The notes: a model not told the origin generated them from the letters alone. Positions 11,966-23,146 are shown, counted from the stretch's first letter. The stretch is DNA of 64,000 nucleotides from Homalodisca vitripennis (GCF_021130785.1 NC_060208.1:54540501-54604500); one strand, 5' to 3'. Numbers and translations are program-made.

Positions 11966-13265
11966 ATTGTACATAAAAATGTTTTTACATATGTTAACTT
12001 ATCTTGAGAAATGGACAATTGAATACGCGAATTGGCAATTAATTAAAAGCTTTTGCTATCGTTACTCCATTTTTAAATTTGTATTCTAGATTTAGATTTA
12101 CATCTTGTTACATTTGCTAACAGACACAGTATTTAGTCCATATAGATAATAAAAGTACTGGGGGAAACATATAACGATACTATAATGAGACAGTTGAAAA
12201 TTAATTGAAACACTTAACGTTCGTAGCTCCAGTGTAAAAAATATCTCTGGTAACATTTAGGAAACATAAAATTGAATATATTGTTGATAAAAATTATATG
12301 TGATGTTTGTTATCGTATATGGTGGAAGGCAACTCCCTCTACTCCCACACTTAACCCTTCCTCCGAATATCCTCCCCCTCCCCCATCAGTCTGCCACCCT
12401 GATATTACTATCTGCTGCTACATTTGTCATGGCAGAGCTGTATATGTTCAATTCAATGCTCTGAACTAAATACACTCCCTCTCTACAATTAATCTTTGTA
12501 ACTTAAATATTCAATTAACAAATCTTGAATTGGCATATAGTACAGCAATAAATATACATGGATATTAAATCTAAATAATTTTTCTCACAGAAAGGGCTAT
12601 ATTGACCACTTGAAATAATCTAAAAATGAAACTAGTTAATGTTGGAACTCATATTTTCAAAGATGTTGACAGGTTAAATCTTGTCACTAATGGATCAGGT
12701 TAGTTAGTTCACAAAAGTTTTGGGTGCGATGGTTATCAAAGTAGCAAATACTGCACGTACAAAGGAGGCTTGATAAAGTATCGTTTGACACAACCATATA
12801 ATACAGCCTACGTGCATAACCTCGGTTTCACATCTGCGTTCTTTTTTATTCACTTGCAATCTATTCTGTTTGACATTTCATGAATCATCGTTGTATTTGT
12901 TTGTTGTTTCAAATCCACCCCTTCACATTTTTCCACTTCATTTGTAGAAGATCACGCCTCCTAACTCTTCATTCACCTGAAATTATTCTTAACTGTCCTA
13001 CCGAGGTTATCCTATGTCACACAATGTAGAAACATGGATTTAAATTTTTAAATTTTGTGTTTATAATTTATTAATAATATTTCATTGCTGTTTACTATAT
13101 ACGATTTTTTCACTAAATATTATTATTCTAGACATAGTATTGTTATACATTTTAGTCTATTAAATAGTATACGGCGTTTTACAAATAAATATTTAATTAT
13201 TTATGTCAGAGGTACTTTAGTTTTTATTACCGACGTATAAAAATTACCAAGATTTGAAATAAGAT
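11966..13265. other. AT-rich stretch with one dispersed repeat
   Basis: 12190-12440 is related to 59395-59630. Shared blocks are CGTATATGGT-GAAGG, TTAACCCTTCC, CCGAATATC, GATATTACTATCT and TACATTTGTCA. I see no gene. The pyrimidine-rich frame at 12272-12469 is part of this repeat and not a protein I recognise. Confidence 0.55.
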
Positions 13266-13269
13266 TCGG

Positions 13270-13858
13270 ATTGACTTCAGTTAAGCAGGATAGTTTCCAA
13301 TGGATTCGCACAAAATCAGGATAATTAACATGAAAGTCACGTTTCGCCTTTGTACCTCAACTACAAAAATGACTTCACTAATGGTTGAGTCTTAGCCAGA
13401 GAAATAGTATCCAATTTTGTATAGGATACTTTCCTAAGGGTTCTAGGATTCCACTAGAGCAGGATAGTTTTCAATGGATTTTTAGCAAAATTTAGGAATA
13501 TTAACATGGAACCAACCTTCACCTCGTAGGAACCAACCAACCACAATCACGTCATTGACCCTTGTTGAGTATTAGCCAGAGAAATAGTATCCAGTTTAAG
13601 CAGGATACCTTCGTAAGGATTCACCTTAAATCAAAAACATTAACATAGAAGCCACGTTTCACAAGGTAAGGAACCAACCAACTACATTCACGTCTTCGAC
13701 ATTGTTGAGTCTTATCCAGAGAAATAGTATCTAGTTCAGGCAGGATTGTTTCCTAAGGGTTCGCCCAAAATCAGGAACACTAACATTGAAAGTCACGTTC
13801 TAGGAGCCAATCCAACTACAGTCACGTGTTTGATAATTGTTGAGTCTTCAACTGTTTT
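13270..13858 (+). repeat. Old tandem array, ~142-179 bp units
   Basis: About four diverged copies, best seen from GTTGAGTCTTAGCCAGAGAA at about 13384, 13563, 13705 and (partial) 13846. The linked blocks are GGATAGTTTCCAATGGATT, AACATGAAAGTCACGTT and ACAATCACGT. The first spacing is 179 bp, and the next two are about 142 bp. Not coding. Confidence 0.75.
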
Positions 13859-14056
13859 CTATCACAAATTTTTCACCATTTTTATACAAAACAAATTTTT
13901 TACTGTTATCAATACGTGTTAACATGCAAGTAATATTTCCGACTTTTAAACTTTGGAGTCACGGTAAAACAAATTTTGGAAATTGTGTTTTAATCTTGTA
14001 GTCTATTTAGCATACTGAATATAAATATATAGTTATGATATTTGTATAATGAGCAA

Positions 14057-14059
<3 letters not shown>

Positions 14060-14109
<50 letters not shown>
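14060..14109. repeat. (TA)n microsatellite flanked by an inverted repeat
   Basis: About 25 TA units, flanked by ATAATGAG (14046) and CTCATTAT (about 14110), so the tract can fold as a long hairpin. Confidence 0.85.
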
Positions 14110-14403
14110 CTCATTATTATTAAACCTATTTCATTGTATTTGTTCTTAAAATATGGAACGAGTGTAAACCATTCTTTATAAATGAGTAATCTGATATTAT
14201 GATAATAACCTAATACTTGAGTGAAGATGTGTTTTAGTAATTAGCTGTTTTAAAGAAAACATTACTCTCATAACGTTAAAACTGGAGCTTTGTAAAGAAC
14301 GTTACCAGTGGAGTATATCATAGAGTAAAACCCTTTAGTCTTATGTACAAATTCACAAAAAACACATTTAGAGTGTAAAAGCTTTCAATTGATAGCAAAT
14401 AAG

Positions 14404-14475
14404 GTTAGTTTTATATATATATATAATTATATATATATTTTATATATATATAATTTTTTTATATATATATAAAAC
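14404..14475. repeat. AT-rich compound palindrome
   Basis: GTTTTATATATATATA at the left is mirrored by TATATATATAAAAC at the right, with two further TA runs between them. Confidence 0.75.
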
Positions 14476-14518
14476 CCTCGTACAAAATACTCTAAATTCT
14501 TTTGATGCGATACTTAGC

Positions 14519-15180
14519 GAATATACTGGAAAAATTTAATTTCTATCCGCCCGTTTGTTTACAAACCTGTATGTCAGTATGAAATCTCGAAAACTAACTA
14601 ACCTATATTTTTGAAATTTTACTGGAAGCTTCATTTCTACATAAGTAATACTGAGTTCGATGATGGCGCATGTCACTCCATAGGATTTGGATGAACGTTA
14701 TCCAATATTCTTACATTAGCTTTATGTGTAACCATGATAGCAACGAGGAAATAGAAGAATAAATGATTTTCTAAAGAAACTGAGTACAAGCTTACGGCTT
14801 TTAAACCCATCTTATGGTGACTTCGTGTGAAGACGTTCATTATTTCAACACTGCTTTGAAACCTAACTAAACGAACAAAAATATGAATGTATCGTGTAGC
14901 AAAACATCTTGAGAAGTATTTCACTAGTTGAATTTAAATTATGCATGAATTTTCATTTATTCATAGACACAAAAGGGTGTTATGGTCGTGCATGTAATAT
15001 CATGTCATTTGGGTGAGGGTCATTGAACATCATCATTTATAATAGACTCTTTTTCTCTTTTGTCTGCCAGGCGCATATACACATTTGTGTTCTGTATGAC
15101 TGTCTACTTATCTGTAGGTAATCTCAATAATGAAATTACAAAAAAATTGAAATTTCCATGCAATCTCATCCATGCTTGTT
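14519..15180 (+). repeat. Modular dispersed repeat M
   Basis: Carries GAAGCTTCATTTCTACATAA, GAGTTCGATGATGGCGCATG and, further on, TGCTTTGAAACCTAACTAAA, a block shared with 24205-24240 and 58530-58550. The second module starts near 14930 and ends near 15180 with ATTTGGGTGAGGGTCATTGA. The minus-strand 83-codon frame at 14673-14924 lies inside it and is not a recognised gene. Confidence 0.6.
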
Positions 15181-15573
15181 ACGTGATATATGATATATGA
15201 CCTTTCAATAATATAGATTATATTTGTGTATAATATAATAATATATTTTATTAATTTAGATTATAATAATATAAAAGATACACAACATTACAACGCTGAA
15301 CAATTAAAATAATTTTTATTAATTTATTCTTAAAACACATTTTATGAAACTCTCTCCTAAGACCATGAAATAATTGTTTTGAGAAGCAGGATGTATGAAG
15401 ATTTAAATTAGTTTTTTCGTAACGTTGTAATATTTTAACCATTCGTATACACGTTTTAACTTGATGCCTTATAAACTGCAATATTTGTTACAAACTTTAT
15501 GTAAACTTACATTTGTATGTATGCACGTTATGTAAGGTATGTAAACCTCTATTTAATAACGTCGTTCTTTTAA

Positions 15574-15816
15574 ACACCAAGCTCTATAAGTATTGACTCA
15601 TAGAATTGAAAAGAAGACAAAACCAATCATTGCATCCAGCTATACAATGAGAGCTAGGGCTCTTATATTCATATTATTTAGCCCTTTCACTGAATAATTC
15701 CATTCCAAAATTTCGCAATTGTAAAAGTCCATTATTTACTTATGTATAACGTAACACTCCTGGGTACCTATAGTTTTAACTGATTTCCTATTACACGTGG
15801 ATATTTTCCATGATGT
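15574..15816 (+). repeat. Dispersed repeat, pair with 19944-20196
   Basis: About 240 bp nearly identical to 19944-20196, from ACACCAAGCTCTATAAGTAT to CACGTGGATATTTTCCATGA. The second copy has a short insertion near 20025. Similarity stops sharply at both ends. Confidence 0.85.
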
Positions 15817-16617
15817 ATTGCATACTATTTTAAATAAAAATACTGAAGTATTTTACATAAGAAAATTTGTAATAATTATATACAATAAGAGATGTAACAC
15901 AAAAATCTTATATATTTTAAAAATATTTTAATATTACGCCAAAGTTTAATCTACGTTATAATATGTAAAATTACACAATTTTCAATTATATATTTGTAAT
16001 AAAATAGGTAATAAGTCATTTCTTTCATATTTAAAGTGCATGGAAACACATTAGATACATAAATAAGTGGTGTTAGTATGCAATGTTATATGTGGAAACA
16101 TAACATTTATTTTGGATCTAATACTGTGTTTTTTGGTGGTTAAAGAATTAAATTACAACATTTTTTCAAATAATGAATAAATATTAGTTTAAAGAAATGT
16201 GACAATAAAAAAGCGCGACTTAATTTTTAAACATGATTTAACGTTCTATCGTATTCCCAAAATTCATAAAGTTTTTTTAAAATCATACTAATTTTCTAAT
16301 ATATTAAGCGCAATATTATGAAAATGGAATATCCTATACTTTCTAAAAACTATAGTATATTTTAATAAAGCACAGAGATATTTACGTGAATTAGGAATAA
16401 AAAGAGTAAATAACATTGAAAAAGAGGTGTTATTATTATGTAATTATTCCGGACGTGGATAATTTTATTTAGACAAAAATCCTATTATATAAAATCATAA
16501 TATTAAGAAAATGTATAAAAGGCTTACGTAATGAAAAGGAATTCTCAAATAGTAGCGTAACGTCTGTATGTAACACACCAGAACTCCATTCTTTATTGAG
16601 ATTGAGCTTTCCTAGTA

Positions 16618-16740
16618 CAAAGTCACGAGCATATTTTATTGCTTGCAAGAGATGCACGACCACATGCGATACGGCAAGCCGAAACCAGAAAATAAGCTGC
16701 TCGTGACTTGGTTACAAATACAGCTATTTGTTAATATGTA
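16618..16740 (+). repeat. R1 fragment with 12-bp inverted repeat
   Basis: This stretch matches 62466-62570 in family R1 (TTTATTGC-TGCAAG, GTGCACGACCACATGCGAT). Here AAGTCACGAGCA (16620-16631) is exactly mirrored by TGCTCGTGACTT (16698-16709), giving a 90-bp hairpin-forming unit. Confidence 0.65.
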
Positions 16741-17087
16741 AAGGCTTAATTCTTGGGTAGAGAAGGTTAATATTGTACGAATACGAATTGTACATATCAT
16801 CTACATTATTAAAAATTTAAATTAAACAAAAATATACCTATAGGATTAGTATTGGAACATTTTAACATAATGATATCTTGTTACTATCAAGTAGGTACTT
16901 GAACGTGCACTATAATTAATCAACAAAATTGCTAAAGTAAGGAGCCTATAGTTTAAAACGAATAATCGTGCACGATCATAGAACCTTTATATGAAACCTG
17001 GTTGCACCGGATCGTATTGGTTCTCAAGTTCCCGTTGAGTTAAGCTTGAGTTACGTTATACTAAATCACTGCCGGAGATTCATTACT

Positions 17088-19510
17088 GCCCAGAGCTGCT
17101 GGGACTTCGTGGAGTCAATAAACCCGTATAGTACGTGTACGTGTGTGTGTTGGATAGCTACGCAGGCCAGATTACTGAGACTTCGTAGGGTCAATAAACC
17201 CGTATCGTACGTGTACGTGTATGTGTGTGTGTTGGATAGCTACAAAGGCCAGGTTACTGGGACTTCGTAGGGTCAATAAACCCGTATCGCACGTGTACGT
17301 GTACGTGTGTGTGTTGGATAGCTACACAGGCCAGATTACTGGGACTTCGTAGGGTCAATAAACCCGTATCGTACGTGTACGTGTACGTGTGTGTGTTGGA
17401 TAGCTACACAGGCCAGATTACTGGGACTTCGTAGGGTCAATAAACCCGTATCGTACGTGTACGTGTGTGTGTTGGATAGCTACACAGGCCAGATTACTGG
17501 GACTTCGTAGGGTCAATAAACCCGTATCGTACGTGTACGTGTACGTGTGTGTGTTGGATAGCTACACAGGCCAGATTACTGGGACTTCGTAGGGTCAATA
17601 AACCCGTATCGTACGTGTACGTGTACGTGTGTGTGTTGGATAGCTACACAGGCCAGATTACTGGGACTTCGTAGGGTCAATAAACCCGTATCGTACGTGT
17701 ACGTGTACGTGTGTGTGTTGGATAGCTACACAGGCCAGATTACTGGGACTTCGTAGGGTCAATAAACCCGTATCGTACGTGTACGTGTACGTGTGTGTTG
17801 GATAGCTACACAGGCCAGATTACTGGGACTTCGTAGGGTCAATAAACCCGTATCGTACGTGTACGTGTACGTGTGTGTGTTGGATAGCTACACAGGCCAG
17901 ATTACTGGGACTTCGTAGGGTCAATAAACCCGTATCGTACGTGTACGTGTACGTGTGTGTGTTGGATAGCTACACAGGCCAGATTACTGGGACTTCGTAG
18001 GGTCAATAAACCCGTATCGTACGTGTACGTGTGTGTGTTGGATAGCTACACAGGCCAGATTACTGGGACTTCGTAGGGTCAATAAACCCGTATCGTACGT
18101 GTACGTGTGTGTGTTGGATAGCTACACAGGCCAGATTACTGGGACTTCGTAGGGTCAATAAACCCGTATCGTACGTGTACGTGTACGTGTGTGTGTTGGA
18201 TAGCTACACAGGCCAGATTACTGGGACTTCGTAGGGTCAATAAACCCGTATCGTACGTGTACGTGTACGTGTGTGTGTTGGATAGCTACACAGGCCAGAT
18301 TACTGGGACTTCGTGGGGTCAATAAACCCGTATCGTACGTGTACGTGTACGTGTGTGTGTTGGATAGCTACACAGGCCAGATTACTGGGACTTCGTAGGG
18401 TCAATAAACCCGTATCGTACGTGTACGTGTACGTGTGTGTGTTGGATGAGCTACACAGGCCAGATTACTGGGACTTCGTAGGGTCAATAAACCCGTATCG
18501 TACGTGTACGTGTACGTGTGTGTGTTGGATAGCTACACAGGCCAGATTACTGGGACTTCGTAGGGTCAATAAACCCGTATCGTACGTGTACGTGTGTGTG
18601 TTGGATAGCTACACAGGCCAGATTACTGGGACTTCGTAGGGTCAATAAACCCGTATCGTACGTGTACGTGTACGTGTGTGTGTTGGATAGCTACACAGGC
18701 CAGATTACTGGGACTTCGTAGGGTCAATAAACCCGTATCGTACGTGTACGTGTGTGTGTTGGATAGCTACACAGGCCAGATTACTAGGACTTCGTAGGGT
18801 CAATAAACCCGTATCGTACGTGTACGTGTACGTGTGTGTGTTGGATAGCTACACAGGCCAGATTACTAGGACTTCGTAGGGTCAATAAACCCGTATCGTA
18901 CGTGTACGTGTACGTGTGTGTGTTGGATGAGCTACACAGGCCAGATTACTAGGACTTCGTAGGGTCAATAAACCCGTATCGTACGTGTACGTGTGTGTGT
19001 GTTGGATAGCTACACAGGCCAGATTACTAGGACTTCGTAGGGTCAATAAACCCGTATCGTACGTGTACGTGTACGTGTGTGTGTTGGATAGCTACACAGG
19101 CCAGATTACTAGGACTTCGTAGGGTCAATAAACCCGTATCGTACGTGTACGTGTACGTGTGTGTGTTGGATAGCTACACAGGCCAGATTACTAGGACTTC
19201 GTAGAGTCAATAAACCCGTATCGTACGTGTACGTGTGTGTGTTGGATAGCTACACAGGCCAGATTACTAGGACTTCGTAGGGTCAATAAACCCGTATCGT
19301 ACGTGTACGTGTACGTGTGTGTGTTGGATAGCTACACAGGCCAGATTACTAGGACTTCGTAGTGTCAATAAACCCGTATCGTACGTTTACGTGTGTGTGT
19401 GTTGGATAGCTACACAGGCCAGATTACTGGGACTTCGTAGGGTCAATAAACCCGTATCGTACGTGTACGTGTGTGTGTTGGATGAGCTACGCAGGCCATA
19501 TTGCTGGTGC
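17088..19510 (+). repeat. Minisatellite, 30 copies of a 76/82-bp unit
   Basis: Thirty TTGGAT-GCTAC anchors run from 17150 to 19478, with a partial unit on the left (GGGACTTCGTGGAGTCAATA). Spacing is 82 bp or 76 bp, the difference being one GTACGT hexamer; single units are 78, 79, 80 or 83. Each unit has CAGGCCAGATTACTGGGACT, GTCAATAAACCCGTATC and then an alternating pyrimidine-purine run (CGTACGTGTACGTGTACGTG and further TG). Because 82 is not a multiple of three, the ORFs over the array (for example 18313-18639) pass through all frames and are artefacts. Confidence 0.97.
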
Positions 19511-19943
19511 CAGGCATTACTGTGGTCTTTCATCGTCATCTTTTCCCTGTCTTCCATTTATGTTGTTTTAAATATCAAAAGATGCTTAGTATAAATACCA
19601 CTTTAAACCGGGAGAAACCGTAACAGCAATAATACATTGCATGCGTCAGGTACCATATAGTGCTATATATTTTCTACTAATTATTATATAGTTATATAAT
19701 TCTGGGCTATATAACTATATTATATTGTTTGTATAATGATTATACAATAATTATATATTATTAATTATATTATATTAATTGTATAATATAATTATACAAT
19801 TATGAAACAGAGTTCGGATATTTTTATCAATAATATTTTCATGACACTAAACATGAATTATTCAATGAGTTATAGCATTTGAAAACAGGATATGTTTTAA
19901 TTGTAATTAGAATTGTTTAAGGACACTGAGAATCATTATAAGG
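19511..19943. other. AT-rich stretch with three consecutive hairpins
   Basis: Perfect inverted repeats occur at 19688-19698/19708-19718 (ATAGTTATATA), at about 19730-19748 (TTGTATAAT, one-base centre) and at about 19779-19803 (AATTGTATAAT, three-base centre). No gene was found. Confidence 0.6.
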
Positions 19944-20196
19944 ACACCAAGCTCTATAAGTATTGACTCGTAGAATTGAAAAGAAGACAAAACCAATCAT
20001 TGCGTCCAGCTATACAATGAGAGCTATTTACTAGGGCTGTTGTTATATCCATATTATTTAGCCCTTTCATTGAGTAATTCCATTCCAAGATTTCATAATT
20101 GTAAAAGTCCATTATTTACTTATGTACAAAGTAACACTCCTGGGTACCTATAGTTTTAACTGATTTCTCAGTACACGTGGATATTTTCCATGATGT
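19944..20196 (+). repeat. Dispersed repeat, pair with 15574-15816
   Basis: Second copy of the 240-bp repeat, lying 80-90 bp upstream of a LINE fragment in the same orientation. Confidence 0.85.
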
Positions 20197-20279
20197 TATA
20201 TTCTTATCAAATCTAAACATAGATACAGTGTCAACCGTGATTATTCTGTAGAGTACATATCTTATTTGTATTGTATAGT

Positions 20280-21345
20280 GTACTTCACTGTTATGCTGAT
20301 GACTTACAAATCTACTCACACTTTAACATTATCGACATAGACCAAATCGTGAAGTGGGCGAATGAAGAGATACAACGATAGTGGTAAGACATAAAATCCA
20401 ACCCATGATTGTCTGTCATCAACGACTTTCCAACTCCATTGATCTACAAAATACATAGAAAATAACTGTAGACGGAAAACTTGTACCATACGTTGACAGG
20501 GTGAAAAGCCTAGGACTAATCATAAACAACACACTTGGATGAACCGAAGCAGTGGTTTACACCTGTAACAGGGTGTTCGCTGCTGTGCACACACTGAAAT
20601 GAATGCAAGGACTTCTACCATTTCACATTAAACTTCTGTTGATCAAATCACTTGTGTTTCCTACTTTAACTACTGCAATTCTGTATTCAATGACATGACT
20701 CTCGTAACCCTTAGTACTAAACTGCAAAGAGCACAAAATTACTGCATTCGCTTTCTGTTTTATTTACATCGAAGAGATCATGTTAAGCCATATTTTATTC
20801 AGTCATCGAATCTAAAATTAGCCGATTCAGGATCGATTTGCATTTTGTCACTGTTGTACTCTATTATTAATTCAAATTCACTAAAATATTTATCTGAAAA
20901 CTTTCAGTTTTTGGTGGGGAGTCGCGCAAGAAAATTTCGGTCTGGTGCACCTTAGTCTTAGAATTCCAATACACATAACCACAACTAATAATCGATACTT
21001 CACCGTCATTGCCGGTATCCTTTTCAGATTGAGAAAAGAAGTTCCACAATCTTATAGAACTCCTTTTTTAATGTTACCAGTCTCTGTCAAACAAATTGAG
21101 AGCCGGGAACGGTTTGTGGCGGAGCCGAGACTAAGATAACTGGACCGGATGATCGTGGCGGGCGGCGGGGCTGCTCTTTGAACCGTAACTGTGTGAATGG
21201 AAGAGTGAATGGAATATTGTGTTGGTAAGTTTTAGTTATATAAGCCTTATTTTGTACTACTAAGATTGTTTTTGTTTAAGATGTTACATGTAAGAAAGAA
21301 ACATATGGTCCTAATTTCGATTTAATAAAGAAGTATTTCTATTTT
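20280..21345 (+). pseudogene. Non-LTR retrotransposon ORF2, 3' half
   Basis: Starts at the reverse transcriptase active site, CYADDLQIYSHFNIIDIDQI (20289 onward), and continues across stops and frame changes. The next pieces are KSNP-LSVINDFPTPLIYK, VDGKLVPYVDRVKSLGLIIN near 20470-20525, HIKLLLIKSLVFP-LTTAI near 20620-20680, LQRAQNYCIRFLF at about 20720 and a PIHITTTNN block at about 20960. A GC-rich 3' UTR with AATAAAG at about 21325 follows. This is the palm/thumb and C-terminal region of a Jockey/CR1-like ORF2, 5'-truncated and inactive. Confidence 0.75.
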
Positions 21346-21774
21346 ATTTTTATATTTTATTCTATCTTCAACAAAGGGCAGCAAAGGTCTCTGTATTTTG
21401 CACAACAGAAAATACTATTATTAAAAAACTATGTGTATTTTATTTTTATTATTGATGAAAAACTTTTAAATCACTTGTTTGGCTAGCAGGGTCATGCAAC
21501 AGCAAGAGGCATAATATTGAATGTCTAAACTTATTTGCAAATTTGAGTTAAACCCAGCACCTGCGCTCCACAGTATTTTGCACATATCCTTTTATGCAGA
21601 CTATTGGTTGATTTTATGACAGGTCTTGTCTCTCAGACAGAGTGTGGACGACAACTCTAGCAGTCCCAGTTTTCAAATATACGATTCTCGAGATACAGTT
21701 TGGTGTATAGTACCATTGAGAATAGTACAGAGTATTACCACTGTGCGTGGTTATACACGTATTCTAACTGTATG

Positions 21775-22260
21775 ATGCATCGGCGTCCTATCATGCACGC
21801 AGTCAAAAGCCTTAGAAAGATCTAGAAATATGCTGAGTACCTTTTCTCGCCTCTCAAAACCTTCGACATCAACACCAAAAAGACTTAAAACCGCATTAAT
21901 TGTTAATTTTTTCCAGAGGCCGAATTGTTAAGAAAACTCTGTAGTCGATTCAAAAATACCTTTTCACAAAGTTTGCTTAAAATTGGCAAGATTGGGCGGT
22001 AATTTTTCATTTTGAACTTATCTTGCTTGAAAATCAGGACAAGATTTGCTACTTCAAATCATACCTGTTTAATTCGTCTAAAATATTTTGAGGGTCATCT
22101 ATTAGTTGGTTTCCAAAGACTAGGGAACATAGTTTTGAATTTTGTATTGGATGTTCTCCTTTTACGGATTTATCAATTATTTTCCATGCTGTTTTTGAGA
22201 ATATTCTTTTTGGTTTTAATCATCTATATCGTCAGTCGCAGTCAGCTTTTGATGAAAGGT
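21775..22260 (-). pseudogene. Non-LTR retrotransposon reverse transcriptase relic
   Basis: Read on the minus strand from 22260, the order is SKTAWKIIDKSVKGEHPIQN, then LVFGNQLIDDPQNILDELNR, then VANLVLIFKQDKFKMKNYRP, ILPILSKLCEKVFLNRLQSF and finally VLSIFLDLSKAFDCVHDRTP. These are the linker, the finger motifs and motif A (FLDLSKAFDCV) of a Jockey/CR1-like reverse transcriptase. It is frameshifted and truncated before the catalytic YADD. The plus-strand 113-codon frame at 22012-22353 is its antisense shadow. Confidence 0.75.
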
Positions 22261-22442
22261 ATTCAAAACACGGATCGGCAACTCCATAATATTTCAATTC
22301 GTGAGGACGATGCTTTCTTGTTGTTCAGAGCGAGAAGGACGAGCTACAATTAAAAACCCTTTTACTTTATCCTTTGGGAATTCCACATGTAAATCCTTCT
22401 TCATTTATTTATGCACTATGTAAAATATAAGTGGAGTTCTTG

Positions 22443-22680
22443 AAATGAAACGAAATGAAATGAAATGAAATGAAATTAAATGAAAATTTTCTTTATTTAC
22501 AGAGGCGAAGTTAGGACTTAAAAGTCCTCTCTACCACTTAACCTCCAAACAAAACAAACAAAGTAAAATATAATCATACTCATTACAACATTGTAACTGA
22601 CTGTATATTCTTATTAACGTTTCTAGTTATAATTGATGTTTTAGAATTCACAATGCTATCTAAGTAGTACAATTAAGTAA
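22443..22680 (-). mobile_element. LINE 3' UTR and (ATTTC)n tail
   Basis: On the minus strand, GGTAGAGAGGACTTTTAAGT and TAACTTCGCCTCTGTAAATA lead into AATAAAG and a tail of ATTTC units (plus strand GAAAT, 22443-22486). It is probably a separate insertion from the reverse transcriptase relic just to its left. Confidence 0.5.
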
Positions 22681-22721
22681 TAGGTTTTCATATACTATAT
22701 ATACTACTATAATACTACATA

Positions 22722-22725
<4 letters not shown>

Positions 22726-22772
<47 letters not shown>
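22726..22772. repeat. (TA)n microsatellite
   Basis: About 20 TA units immediately beside the tRNA-like hairpin. Confidence 0.9.
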
Positions 22773-22775
<3 letters not shown>

Positions 22776-22807
22776 TATTTCAATAAACATTGAATCGCAA
22801 AAAGTAC

Positions 22808-22878
22808 TTGCTCCGCCGGGACTCGAACCCGGATCTCTCACTTGCCGGGTGAATGTGCTACCATTACACCACAGAGCG
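22808..22878 (-). tRNA. tRNA-like gene or tRNA-derived sequence with extended stem
   Basis: The minus strand folds as a 71-nt cloverleaf. It has an acceptor CGCTCTG/CGGAGCA (one mismatch at the end, one G-U), a D arm from TGGTGTAATGGTAGCACA, an anticodon stem TTCAC/GTGAG with loop CCGGCAA, a four-base variable region, and a T arm CCGGG-TTCGAGT-CCCGG. Both internal promoter boxes are recognisable. The anticodon position reads GGC (Ala), but base 33 is C rather than the nearly universal T, so identity and function are doubtful. Outside the acceptor, ATTGAATCG and AAAAAGTA pair across the two flanks (22789-22807 with 22880-22899), which ordinary tRNA genes lack. A partial second copy is at 23071-23127. 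Confidence 0.5.
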
Positions 22879-23034
22879 CTTACTTTTTTACGATTCAATT
22901 AATTTGTATTTGGCCGTTTCTTTCACATATGTGTTTAAATAACCAAACTAACATATGATCGGAAGACCAAATACGTGTCAAATGACTTCTATTTACATTC
23001 ATTAAATTTGTATAAATGGCAATAGCCGAATTTA

Positions 23035-23146
23035 ATTTATTTCAATAAACATTGAATCGCAAAAAGTACTTGCTCCGCCGGGACTCGAACCCGGATATCT
23101 CACTTGCCAGGTGAATGTGCTACCATTGAATCGTAAAAAGTAAGCG
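23035..23146 (-). pseudogene. Partial second copy of the tRNA-like hairpin, one arm inverted
   Basis: The sequence matches 22775-22869 (TTCAATAAACATTGAATCGC, T arm, anticodon arm, part of the D arm) with three or so changes, up to GCTACCATT at 23119-23127. Where copy 1 continues into the acceptor 5' strand, this copy has ATTGAATCGTAAAAAGTAAG, the outer right arm in reverse orientation. The cloverleaf is therefore incomplete. Confidence 0.6.

Noticed and set aside
18313..18639. 108-codon ORF in the minisatellite (repeats of RTCTCTCVCWIATQ)
   Set aside because: The unit length is not a multiple of three and the frame changes along the array; it is repeat translation, not a gene.
22012..22353. 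113-codon plus-strand ORF
   Set aside because: Antisense of the LINE reverse transcriptase relic, whose minus-strand motifs are clear.
22707..22898. ORF with LWCNGSTFTRQVRDPGSSPG
   Set aside because: This is the translated tRNA-like sequence followed by the TA tract.
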